Positions 1 to 6,767 of a stretch of 14,173 nucleotides of DNA are shown here, piece by piece (position 1 is the first letter of the stretch; every line of letters begins with the position of its first letter). The DNA is from Gemmatimonadaceae bacterium (GTDB lineage: Bacteria > Gemmatimonadota > Gemmatimonadetes > Gemmatimonadales > Gemmatimonadaceae). Made by a program: the position numbers and the translations under genes. A model generated the notes under the pieces. It saw nothing but the letters and a program-made list of their open reading frames with translations. It was not told where the DNA came from and made no database searches. The stretch covers positions 1-14,173 of the forward strand of contig JADGQU010000026.1 in NCBI GenBank assembly GCA_017881545.1, read 5' to 3'.

Positions 1-1448
1 ACGAGAATCCCGTACGGCTCGACCGAATTGAGAAGATCGGCGGCAAAATCGGCCGTGTCGGTCTGCCCGGAGCGCGATGCAGCTTTCCAGTTCGCAAAAA
101 GCGGAATGAGTGCGAGCGCGAGCACCGGCGTCGCGAGCAGCCAGCTTCGTCGTCGCGGAAGATCGAGAGTCTCGTCACCCACCGACACTTTCTCCGATCC
201 GATCAGTGCGGCGGCGGTCTCCCACACGAACACCAGGCCGAGTGCGATCCATACGCTCAGCGCCGAGAAGCTCCAGAGATAGAAGTAGTCACGGTCGCGG
301 ACCTCGCGCTGAACGGAGTCGCCGAGCTCCGGCGACTGCGACGAGCCGTACTTGAAGTTCATGTAGTAGATGAGCGCGAGCGTCACCATGAAGATGAGCG
401 GGCCGAAGTAGGAGAACGATCTTCGGTCGCGCTTCCAGTGCACGTAGCCGCCGAGTCCGCCGAGTAGCAGGAAGAGCGACGCCAACATGTTCTGAATGGC
501 GGGATGATTGCCAAATGGATCTCTCAGCCACTGCCACCGGAAATACAGCCACCACATCTCGATCTGCGCGATGAACGGCGCCTGCCTCTCCGTCAAGTCG
601 GGCTTTCCATACTGGCCGCGGTTGAAGTTGTACATGAACCGTTCGTAGGTCGCCTTGCTGAACGTGCAGCCGACGCCGATGTGGTTGGCGCAGCCGGTCG
701 GCTCGCCTTCGTTGATGGCAGGGAAGTACGCCGCCCTGATCGGTTGGGTGAGGAAGGGCGTCATGCCGAGTAGAAGCGCGCCGGCAATCGCTAGCAGCAG
801 TCTCGGACGGATAAGGGTACGCGGTCGGCGAATGGCAATCGCAGCTCCCACCGCGGGCAGCGCGAGGAACCCGGCCATGTGATTCGCGAAGCCGAGGCCG
901 CTCAGATACGCGATCATCACGAGGAGCCGGTCGGCCTTGGGTCCGTCGGGATCGTCGCACCAGCGAACGATCAACCATGAGACTATCGCGAGCCCAAGGA
1001 GTGAAACCGTGTAGACCTTTTCGTTGACGACCGATTGCGCCCAGACCGTGAACGCTGTTGCGCCGATCAGCGCGGCGAGAGAGCCGCCGGCGATGCGCTG
1101 CCAGCGTTCCGCCAGCCATCCCACGAGAACGCGCTCCGTGATGAGGAACCACATGCCCGCGGAGCCGGCGCTGCACAACGCGGCGAGAATGTTGATCCGC
1201 ATCGCGACATTGGGCGCGATCGGGAGGATCGCGAAGAACCGTCCGAGCAGCACGAAGAACGGATTTCCCGGCGGATGCGGAAGTCCCAGCGTATAAGCGG
1301 CCGCGATGTATTCGCTCGTGTCCCACATCGCGGTCGACGGCGCGAGCGTGATGAGGTAGAGAACGAAAACCAGCGCGGAGACCACCGCCGCGGCGCGATA
1401 CGACGGCCGGTAGTCGGGCTCTTCGAGAGTGAGAGCAGTCGCGGTCAT
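1..1448 (-). CDS. DUF2723 family polytopic membrane protein, C-terminus cut by window edge
   Basis: The frame is open from an ATG at 1448 to the left edge, giving 482 codons with no stop, so the gene is partial. I see many hydrophobic segments (about residues 19-37, 62-80, 85-105, 121-140, 146-162, 193-206, 217-233, 319-336, 346-362, 390-409 and 437-452), so it is an integral inner-membrane protein. The first extracytoplasmic loop carries WDTSEYIAAA (residues 42-51, D43 and E46) followed by HPPGNP near residue 58. Residues 381-390 read REVRDRDYFY. Both resemble the DUF2723 family, which is related to GT-C protein O-mannosyltransferases; the loop acid then matches the usual GT-C catalytic position. 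A glycosyltransferase role is inferred and no substrate can be named. It starts 2 nt after the purH stop, so it is probably co-transcribed and translationally coupled. Confidence 0.85.
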   Translation of the reverse strand, partial: MTATALTLEEPDYRPSYRAAAVVSALVFVLYLITLAPSTAMWDTSEYIAAAYTLGLPHPPGNPFFVLLGRFFAILPIAPNVAMRINILAALCSAGSAGMWFLITERVLVGWLAERWQRIAGGSLAALIGATAFTVWAQSVVNEKVYTVSLLGLAIVSWLIVRWCDDPDGPKADRLLVMIAYLSGLGFANHMAGFLALPAVGAAIAIRRPRTLIRPRLLLAIAGALLLGMTPFLTQPIRAAYFPAINEGEPTGCANHIGVGCTFSKATYERFMYNFNRGQYGKPDLTERQAPFIAQIEMWWLYFRWQWLRDPFGNHPAIQNMLASLFLLLGGLGGYVHWKRDRRSFSYFGPLIFMVTLALIYYMNFKYGSSQSPELGDSVQREVRDRDYFYLWSFSALSVWIALGLVFVWETAAALIGSEKVSVGDETLDLPRRRSWLLATPVLALALIPLFANWKAASRSGQTDTADFAADLLNSVEPYGIL

Positions 1449-1450
1449 TC

Positions 1451-2980
1451 CTAGTGTCGGAACTGTCGCTTGCCCGTGAACACCATCGCGATGTCGTACT
1501 CGTTGGCGGCCTGAATCACTTCCTCATCGCGCACCGAGCCTCCCGGCTGCACGATCGCGGACACTCCCGCCTCGGCTGCCTGCTCGACTCCATCCCGGAA
1601 TGGGAAGAACGCATCGGACCCCATCACGGCGCCTTTGGTATCGTGGTCAGTGAGACGCGCCTTGTGGACGGAAAGAAATGCCGCGTCGACCCGCGACATC
1701 TGTCCGGCCCCGATCCCGATCGTGGCGCCATCGCGCGCGAGAACAATCGCGTTCGACTTGACGCTCCCGACAGCGCGCCAGGCGAAGTGAAGGTCCTTGA
1801 GCTCCACAGCAGTCGGCTGACGCCGCGTCACGACGCGCCACTCCTCCCCGCCGTCGCGCACCGCGCGCTCCTGAGCAAGGAATCCACCGCGCACGCGCTT
1901 GAAATCGAGCGCGTGCTCGCGCCACTGCGCGCGGCCCTCGAGCACGCGAAGATTCTTCTTGCGGCCGAGTATCTCGAGGGCACCGGGCGTGAACTGCGGT
2001 GCGACGATACATTCGACGAAAAGACTCGACACTGCCTCTGCGGTCTCGTCATCTACCGGGACCGTGAAGGAGATTACAGAGCCGAAAGCCGAAACCGGAT
2101 CGCACTCGAGAGCCTTCTTGTAGGCGTCGAGGGCGTTGCCGGCCGTCGCCAGTCCGCACGGAGTCGTGTGCTTGACGATGGCACAGGCAATTTCGCCCTC
2201 AAAAGGATCGGTCGCGAAGAGGGCGCCCTCGAGGTCGAGAAGGTTGTTGAACGAAAGCTCCTTTCCACCCTTCTTTCCCAGCGCGGCGATTCCGTCGTCC
2301 TTGCGCTCGACGTAAAAGGCGGCCCGCTGGCCCGGGTTCTCTCCATAGCGGAGCGATGTCTCTTTCTCGAGCGGAATGCTAATGCGGTCAGGAAATATCT
2401 CCGAGCGCTGGCAGCCGAACCAATAGGCGATGGCGGCGTCGTATGCGGCGGTGCGCGAAAAAACTTTCTCCGCGAGCAGGCGTCGGAGGTCCGCATCGTC
2501 GTCCTTCGCCTGGAGTGCGGCGAGAACGCGCCCGTAGTCCGCGGGATCCACCACCACCGTGACGGATGCGAAGTTCTTGGCAGCTGATCTGAGCATCGAC
2601 GGTCCACCGATGTCGATTTGCTCGATGACCTCTTCCGGCTTGGCGCCAGGCCGCGCCGCCGTCTCCTCGAACGGATAGAGATTCACCGCCACCAGGTCTA
2701 TCGGCGCAATGTGGTGCGCCGCCAAGGCCTTCATGTGCTCGGGAGAGTCGCGCCGCGCCAGCAACGCGCCGTGTATCACCGGGTGCAGCGTCTTGACCCG
2801 CCCGTCCAGCATTTCGGGAAAGTGCGTCATGTCGCTGACATCGCGCACGTTGACGCCTGCCTCGCGAAGAGCTTTGGCCGTGCCCCCGGTGGAAAGGAGG
2901 TCCCACCCGAGCGTGATCAAGCCCTTGGCGAAGTCGACGAGACCGGTTTTGTCTGAAACGGAGAGTAGTGCGGTCGGCAT
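1451..2980 (-). CDS. purH: Bifunctional AICAR formyltransferase / IMP cyclohydrolase
   Basis: PurH catalyses the last two steps of de novo purine synthesis: formylation of AICAR using 10-formyl-THF, then ring closure to IMP, in the cytoplasm. The 509-residue product starts MPTALLSVSDKTGL, the usual PurH N-terminus. The N-terminal MGS-like cyclohydrolase domain has STGGTAKAL (30-38) and GRVKTLHPVIHGALL (60-74). The transformylase domain has SLRYGENPGQRAAFY (209-223) and the catalytic Lys-His pair in KHTTPCG (K270, H271). The C-terminus, FTGKRQFRH, is also typical. A start 14 codons upstream (3022) is open but would overlap purN by 41 nt and add residues the family lacks, so I chose the ATG at 2980. 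That start is 1 nt past the purN stop and has no strong Shine-Dalgarno, which suggests coupling to purN. Length and motifs are normal and intact. Confidence 0.97.
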   Translation of the reverse strand: MPTALLSVSDKTGLVDFAKGLITLGWDLLSTGGTAKALREAGVNVRDVSDMTHFPEMLDGRVKTLHPVIHGALLARRDSPEHMKALAAHHIAPIDLVAVNLYPFEETAARPGAKPEEVIEQIDIGGPSMLRSAAKNFASVTVVVDPADYGRVLAALQAKDDDADLRRLLAEKVFSRTAAYDAAIAYWFGCQRSEIFPDRISIPLEKETSLRYGENPGQRAAFYVERKDDGIAALGKKGGKELSFNNLLDLEGALFATDPFEGEIACAIVKHTTPCGLATAGNALDAYKKALECDPVSAFGSVISFTVPVDDETAEAVSSLFVECIVAPQFTPGALEILGRKKNLRVLEGRAQWREHALDFKRVRGGFLAQERAVRDGGEEWRVVTRRQPTAVELKDLHFAWRAVGSVKSNAIVLARDGATIGIGAGQMSRVDAAFLSVHKARLTDHDTKGAVMGSDAFFPFRDGVEQAAEAGVSAIVQPGGSVRDEEVIQAANEYDIAMVFTGKRQFRH

Positions 2981-2981
2981 A

Positions 2982-3581
2982 TCAGGCTGAAATGTTGGAT
3001 TCGAGTTGTTGTAGCATCGCAACCATCTCGACGGCGCGCGGAAAAACGATATGCTCCACGTTCAGCACGCGCGCGGCGAGCGATTCGGCGGTGTCCGATT
3101 TCTCGACCGGAACGCGCCACTGCGCGACGATGGGGCCGCGGTCATAGTCATTGTCGACCAGATGCACGGTCACGCCGGACTCGGTCGCACCGGAGGCGAT
3201 CACCGCCTCGTGAACTCGCGCGCCGTACATGCCATCGCCCCCGAAAGCGGGGAGGAGCGCGGGGTGGACGTTGATTACACGTCCGGAGTATTCACGAATC
3301 ACGCTGCTCGGGACACGCTTCAGGTAGCCTGCCAGCACTACCAGGTCGATGCGGAACTTGCGCAGCAACGCCAGGAGCTGTGCTCCGTCGTCGCCGGCAT
3401 CGAAGCTCGCGATGTCGATCGATGCCGTGGCGGCGCGAATGAGCGCCGGCGAATCGGCGCGATTCGACGCGACGAGCACCACTTTCGCTATTCGCTCGCG
3501 GGCGAGATTGTCGAAGTGGTCCATGATTGCCTGGAGATTGGAGCCGCGCCCGGAGGCGAGCACGGCGAGTCGTGACGGCAT
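2982..3581 (-). CDS. purN: Phosphoribosylglycinamide formyltransferase (GAR transformylase)
   Basis: PurN transfers a formyl group from 10-formyl-THF to GAR, the third step of de novo purine synthesis, in the cytoplasm. The 199-residue product has the phosphate-binding motif SGRGSNLQAI (10-19). The catalytic Asn and His lie in INVHPALLP (N104, H106), and the catalytic Asp in DYDRGP (D147). The loop after HPALLP reads FGGDGMYG, a variant I associate with Bacteroidota-type PurN rather than the FxGxH form of E. coli. It lies 8 nt downstream of the gmhB-like stop and 1 nt upstream of purH, so two folate-dependent purine enzymes are paired in one transcript. The start ATG at 3581 is immediately followed by the conserved beta strand, leaving no room for a later start. 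Confidence 0.96.
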   Translation of the reverse strand: MPSRLAVLASGRGSNLQAIMDHFDNLARERIAKVVLVASNRADSPALIRAATASIDIASFDAGDDGAQLLALLRKFRIDLVVLAGYLKRVPSSVIREYSGRVINVHPALLPAFGGDGMYGARVHEAVIASGATESGVTVHLVDNDYDRGPIVAQWRVPVEKSDTAESLAARVLNVEHIVFPRAVEMVAMLQQLESNISA

Positions 3582-3589
3582 CCCCGATT

Positions 3590-4159
3590 TTACGCCGAGC
3601 GGTGTCTCTCAGTAAGACCGAAAAGCATCTCGATTGCGTCCTCGAGAGAGGCCGCGGTTTCGATCCGGTCCTCTTGCGCCTTGCGGCGATCTTCGTCCGT
3701 GGTCATGTGGGAGGAGATCATGATGCCTCGGCCACCGAGTGTTTTTGAGGCGATGACGTCGCGCCAGCGGTCTCCCACATAGGCCACGTTCTTCGAATCG
3801 AGCTTGAAGTCGCGGATTGCGTCCTCGAACATCTTCGTCGCCGGCTTCCGGCAATCGCATGGCGCGACGCTGGGATGGTGCGGGCAGAAGTAGCTCGCGT
3901 CGATGTGCGCGCCCTCGGCCTCGAGCAGCGACTCGAAATGGCGGCGGACCGCCTCGTAGTCCTGCACCTTGAAAATGCCGCGCGCGATCCCCGACTGGTT
4001 CGTGACGACGATTGCCGGCACCCTGGCGTCGTTGATTTTCTTGACCGCCGCCGCCGCACCGGGAATGAGCCGCACCTGGCTCGGCGACTTGATGTAGTGC
4101 GCATCTTCCATCACGGTGCCGTCCCGGTCGAGAAAGACCGCGTCGGGAACGCTCCTCAC
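3590..4159 (-). CDS. gmhB: HAD-family phosphatase, D-glycero-D-manno-heptose-1,7-bisphosphate 7-phosphatase type
   Basis: This 189-residue HAD (IIIA) hydrolase has all the family motifs. DRDGT (11-15) carries the nucleophile D11 and the acid/base D13. TNQSG is at 53-57, and VGDRWRD (128-134) supplies D130 and D134. A Cys/His zinc loop, C92-x-H94 ... C101-x-C103-R-K-P, is diagnostic of the GmhB/histidinol-phosphatase group. GmhB removes the 7-phosphate from heptose bisphosphate during ADP-heptose synthesis for lipopolysaccharide core. No other heptose gene is nearby, so the substrate is inferred, and a histidinol-phosphate phosphatase or a related sugar phosphatase is possible. The start is GTG at 4159, overlapping the selA stop as GTGA. 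An AAGG lies 7 nt upstream (complement of 4167-4170). Translation is probably coupled to selA. Confidence 0.85.
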   Translation of the reverse strand: MRSVPDAVFLDRDGTVMEDAHYIKSPSQVRLIPGAAAAVKKINDARVPAIVVTNQSGIARGIFKVQDYEAVRRHFESLLEAEGAHIDASYFCPHHPSVAPCDCRKPATKMFEDAIRDFKLDSKNVAYVGDRWRDVIASKTLGGRGIMISSHMTTDEDRRKAQEDRIETAASLEDAIEMLFGLTERHRSA

Positions 4160-5511
4160 GACCGCGCCTTGACGATCGCTTTGACCAGCGCGCCGTCCTC
4201 GCGCGGAAGGACGCTGCGCAGGTCGAGGAACAGCTTTCCCTCCGCGATCCGTCCGATGACGGCCGGTTCCCCGTGCCTGAGCCTCTCCTCGATCTGTTCG
4301 GCGTCCGTGCTCAACACGACTGCACTCGACGGGATATCGGCGGTGGGAAACGCTCCTCCCCCAACGCTCGCCGTGCTCGGCGCCACTTCCGCATGGATGT
4401 CGCTGGAGCGAAGCGAGGCGACCACTGATTGGGCGCGCGACTCGATTTCCTCCACGCGCTGGGTCAGCATCGCCAGCACGGGAACCTCCTTTAGCGCGCG
4501 CTCGGGCTCGAGGTAGAGCCTCAGCGTGGCTTCGAGAGCGGAGAGAGTGAGCTTGTCCACTCTCATCGCCCGCGCGAAGGGATTCTTGCGGAGTTTTGCG
4601 ATCATCGTGGCGCTGCCGAGGATGATTCCGGCCTGCGGGCCGCCGAGGAGCTTGTCTCCGCTCATGAGGACGAGTGTCGCGCCCGACGCCAGGGCGACGG
4701 ACGCCGTCGGCTCACCCGAGAGCCCGTAGTCGTCAAGCGGAAGGAGCAGCCCGCTGCCAAGATCATGAATCACGGGCAGGCCGTGTTCCGCGGCGATGAA
4801 CGCGAGGCGGTCTACACTCACGTCCGCCGTGAAGCCCTCGATCGTGAAGTTGCTGCGATGCACTTTCACGATCGCCGCCGTCCTGGGCGTGATGGCGCGC
4901 CGATAGTCGTCGTCGTGGGTGCGATTGGTGGTCCCGACTTCGACGAGCTTCGCGCCGCTCCGAGCCATGATGTCGGGAATGCGGAAGCTACCGCCGATCT
5001 CGACGAGCTCTCCCCTCGAAACCAGAACCTCCTTTTTCTGCGCAATCGCGTTGAGCGTGAGGACCATCGCCGCCGCGCAGTTGTTCACCACCAGCGCGTC
5101 CTCGGCGCCGGTGAGCTGTTGCAACAGGCCGACGCAGTGCGAGTATCGCGATCCGCGCTGTCCTGTCTCGATGTCGTACTCGAGATTGCTGTATCCTTCC
5201 GCGACGTGCGCGATCGCGCGGATCGCGACGTCAGCGAGCGGGGCTCGTCCGAGATTGGTGTGGAGCACCACACCGGTGGCGTTGATAACCCGCCTGAGAG
5301 ATGGCCGGGTGGCGTCACGGACGGCGGACGCGATCGTCTCGACCCACTCCTGCTCCGTCGGTTGCGCTCCGCCGGATGTGCGCGCCGCATCGATGCTGCT
5401 TCTGACGGCATCAACGACGACTCGTCTCGGGTGTTGCTCGAGAAGCCATTTCACCCCGGGAGTCTCGAGCAGCGCGTTGACGCTGGGGAGCTCTCGCCTC
5501 GCGTCCTTCAT
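4156..5511 (-). CDS. selA: L-seryl-tRNA(Sec) selenium transferase (selenocysteine synthase)
   Basis: SelA is a PLP enzyme that converts Ser-tRNA(Sec) to Sec-tRNA(Sec) using selenophosphate, so its presence implies the organism makes selenocysteine. The 451-residue product has the usual N-terminal helical region starting LPSVNALLE, then RRVINATGVVLHTNLGRAPL (73-92) and NLEYDIETGQRGSR (109-122). The PLP lysine lies in SGDKLLGGPQAG (284-295, K287). Length and order match the bacterial family. It overlaps the upstream Ig-like lipoprotein gene by 4 nt (ATGA) and the downstream phosphatase by 4 nt (GTGA), so coupled translation is likely. selB, selC and selD are not in this window, and I recognised no in-frame UGA selenoprotein here. 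No gene-level damage is visible. Confidence 0.96.
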   Translation of the reverse strand: MKDARRELPSVNALLETPGVKWLLEQHPRRVVVDAVRSSIDAARTSGGAQPTEQEWVETIASAVRDATRPSLRRVINATGVVLHTNLGRAPLADVAIRAIAHVAEGYSNLEYDIETGQRGSRYSHCVGLLQQLTGAEDALVVNNCAAAMVLTLNAIAQKKEVLVSRGELVEIGGSFRIPDIMARSGAKLVEVGTTNRTHDDDYRRAITPRTAAIVKVHRSNFTIEGFTADVSVDRLAFIAAEHGLPVIHDLGSGLLLPLDDYGLSGEPTASVALASGATLVLMSGDKLLGGPQAGIILGSATMIAKLRKNPFARAMRVDKLTLSALEATLRLYLEPERALKEVPVLAMLTQRVEEIESRAQSVVASLRSSDIHAEVAPSTASVGGGAFPTADIPSSAVVLSTDAEQIEERLRHGEPAVIGRIAEGKLFLDLRSVLPREDGALVKAIVKARS

Positions 5512-6767
5512 TTCTTGACCGGCGGTTTTGACGCTGGAGGAACGGCGCCCGGCTTGTCGGCGGGCGCAATGGGTGGCGGTGGCGCGGGCGGGGTGTAGCC
5601 GCGCTCACTGTCGCCGGTTCGACCAAGCAATCCGCGAATTCCCGCGGCGCGCACTCGATACGCGACCTTCGGCGTGAGCGGGCGCTGTAGCTTGATGACA
5701 GCTTCGGTGATCGGAATTGCGCGCGGCATCACGGGCTTGGCGACGACCAGCGTATCACCGCGCCCGAGCGCCCGCGCGCGCGGGGGAGCCACAGCCGTTG
5801 GATTTGCGGCAGCTGTTGGATTTGCGGGTGCCGGATTAGCGCTTGGCCGATTAGCGGATGGCGGAACAGCGCTTGGCGGATTAGCGGATGGCGGATTTGC
5901 GGGCACGGTGTCCTTCGTGGGCGGACCTGCGCTCACGATCGGAACGGGCGCGGAGTCAGGCCCAATCACCGCGAAGTTGGCGGCAGTAAGGATCTGCGCC
6001 GGATCCACGGGCTTGTCGAAGACGACGGCCAACTGGAGGGAATCCAATCCCCTCACCTCGCGAATCTTCGGCGGCACCGTGTCGTGCGTGAATATCACGA
6101 GATCGGTCCTGATGCTGTCCGCAAGATTGACGGAGACGCTGTCCCACGGCTCGCTTGGATCGATGCCGAGATTCTTGTTGCGATCGAGATACGCGCGCAC
6201 CGTGTAGTGCGCGGGCGGGACGTGCTCGATGACGAACGCGCCGTTCGAATCGCTGATCGCGACGTAGGGATGCATGCTGTCGGGTGGAACGAACGACTCG
6301 ATCAGCGCGCCGATGGCCGGAACGCCCGACACCCAATCGAACACGTTGCCGGTGATTCTGGTGCGCGGGATCGTGGGCCCCGTCGAGAATACGGTCGAGG
6401 CTCCAGTGTTGCGGACGTTCCCCCGCAGGTCGGCGATACCCCGCATCATGATCACGGTGTACGGCGTATTTGAGCGCCAGCCGTGCGAAGGCCTGACCCC
6501 AATTGCATCGCGATGCCAGGAGGCGCTCGGGACGCCGTCGCGAGGGGAGATCAGGAAGAGATCGCTCAGAGTCGTTGCTGCTGCCGGCCGCTCGGACACC
6601 ACCTCGTCGAAGCGGAACAACACTTCCTTGGGCTTGACGCCGACGGTACCCGTGTCCGGAATGATCGCGACGATTTCGGGGGCAGCAACATCGGGCGGTC
6701 CGCCGGGTGGCATGCCCGGAGAAGCGCACGCCGACGCGAGCAGCGCGACGGCGATCAGCCGCCGCAA
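5508..6767 (-). CDS. Ig-like (Big_5-type) domain lipoprotein with Pro-rich repeat insert
   Basis: The 419-residue product begins with a short signal peptide and a lipobox ASAC, with lipidated Cys14 followed by a Pro/Gly linker containing GGPPD, so it is probably an envelope lipoprotein. Residues about 28-130 resemble a bacterial Ig-like Big_5 domain (VLFRFDEVVSE, then NTPYTVIMMRGIADLRGN). Residues about 134-228 resemble a carboxypeptidase-regulatory beta-sandwich (GNVFDWVSGVPAIGALI) with an acidic loop DRNKNLGIDPSE (195-206) that could bind calcium. A second Ig-like region (231-385) is interrupted by a low-complexity NPPSA-type repeat (about 287-327), and the C-terminus is Pro/Lys-rich. The start is TTG at 6767, supported by AGGTGA 7 nt upstream (complement of 6775-6780) and by the signal peptide; it overlaps valS by 13 nt. 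The function is unknown. Similar lipoproteins occur in Bacteroidota, so a structural or surface role is only a guess. Confidence 0.8.
   Translation of the reverse strand: MRRLIAVALLASACASPGMPPGGPPDVAAPEIVAIIPDTGTVGVKPKEVLFRFDEVVSERPAAATTLSDLFLISPRDGVPSASWHRDAIGVRPSHGWRSNTPYTVIMMRGIADLRGNVRNTGASTVFSTGPTIPRTRITGNVFDWVSGVPAIGALIESFVPPDSMHPYVAISDSNGAFVIEHVPPAHYTVRAYLDRNKNLGIDPSEPWDSVSVNLADSIRTDLVIFTHDTVPPKIREVRGLDSLQLAVVFDKPVDPAQILTAANFAVIGPDSAPVPIVSAGPPTKDTVPANPPSANPPSAVPPSANRPSANPAPANPTAAANPTAVAPPRARALGRGDTLVVAKPVMPRAIPITEAVIKLQRPLTPKVAYRVRAAGIRGLLGRTGDSERGYTPPAPPPPIAPADKPGAVPPASKPPVKK
5791..5898 (-). repeat. Coding tandem repeat of about 15 bp (7 units) encoding NPPSA-like pentapeptides
   Basis: On the plus strand the units break at 5791, 5806, 5824, 5839, 5854, 5869 and 5884. 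All are 15 bp except the 18-bp unit at 5806-5823. The consensus is close to GCGNNTGGCGGATTA. The five units from 5824 to 5898 are the best conserved. Two variants alternate (GCGCTTGGC.. at 5839 and 5869, GCGGATGGC.. at 5854 and 5884), giving a 30-bp higher-order period. Every unit is a multiple of three, so copy-number change keeps the reading frame. It encodes pentapeptides such as NPPSA, VPPSA and NRPSA inside the second Ig-like region of the lipoprotein. Such arrays usually expand or contract by slippage or recombination. Confidence 0.85.

Noticed and set aside
289..1326. Minus-strand open frame of 345 codons
   Set aside because: It is out of frame with the DUF2723 protein, which covers the same DNA with transmembrane segments and family motifs; the competing frame is Arg-rich and featureless.
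2258..2278. Apparent G/S-for-N variation considered around the PurH KHTTPCG motif
   Set aside because: The Lys-His pair is intact and the following position varies in the family (S in animal enzymes), so this is not a defect.
1454..2587. Long plus-strand open frame of 377 codons antisense to purH
   Set aside because: It is the mirror of a well-supported purH in high-GC DNA; the translation shows no recognisable domain.
4765..5598. Plus-strand open frame of 277 codons antisense to selA
   Set aside because: Antisense to intact selA and the lipoprotein end; no domain, and its length is explained by GC-rich codon bias.
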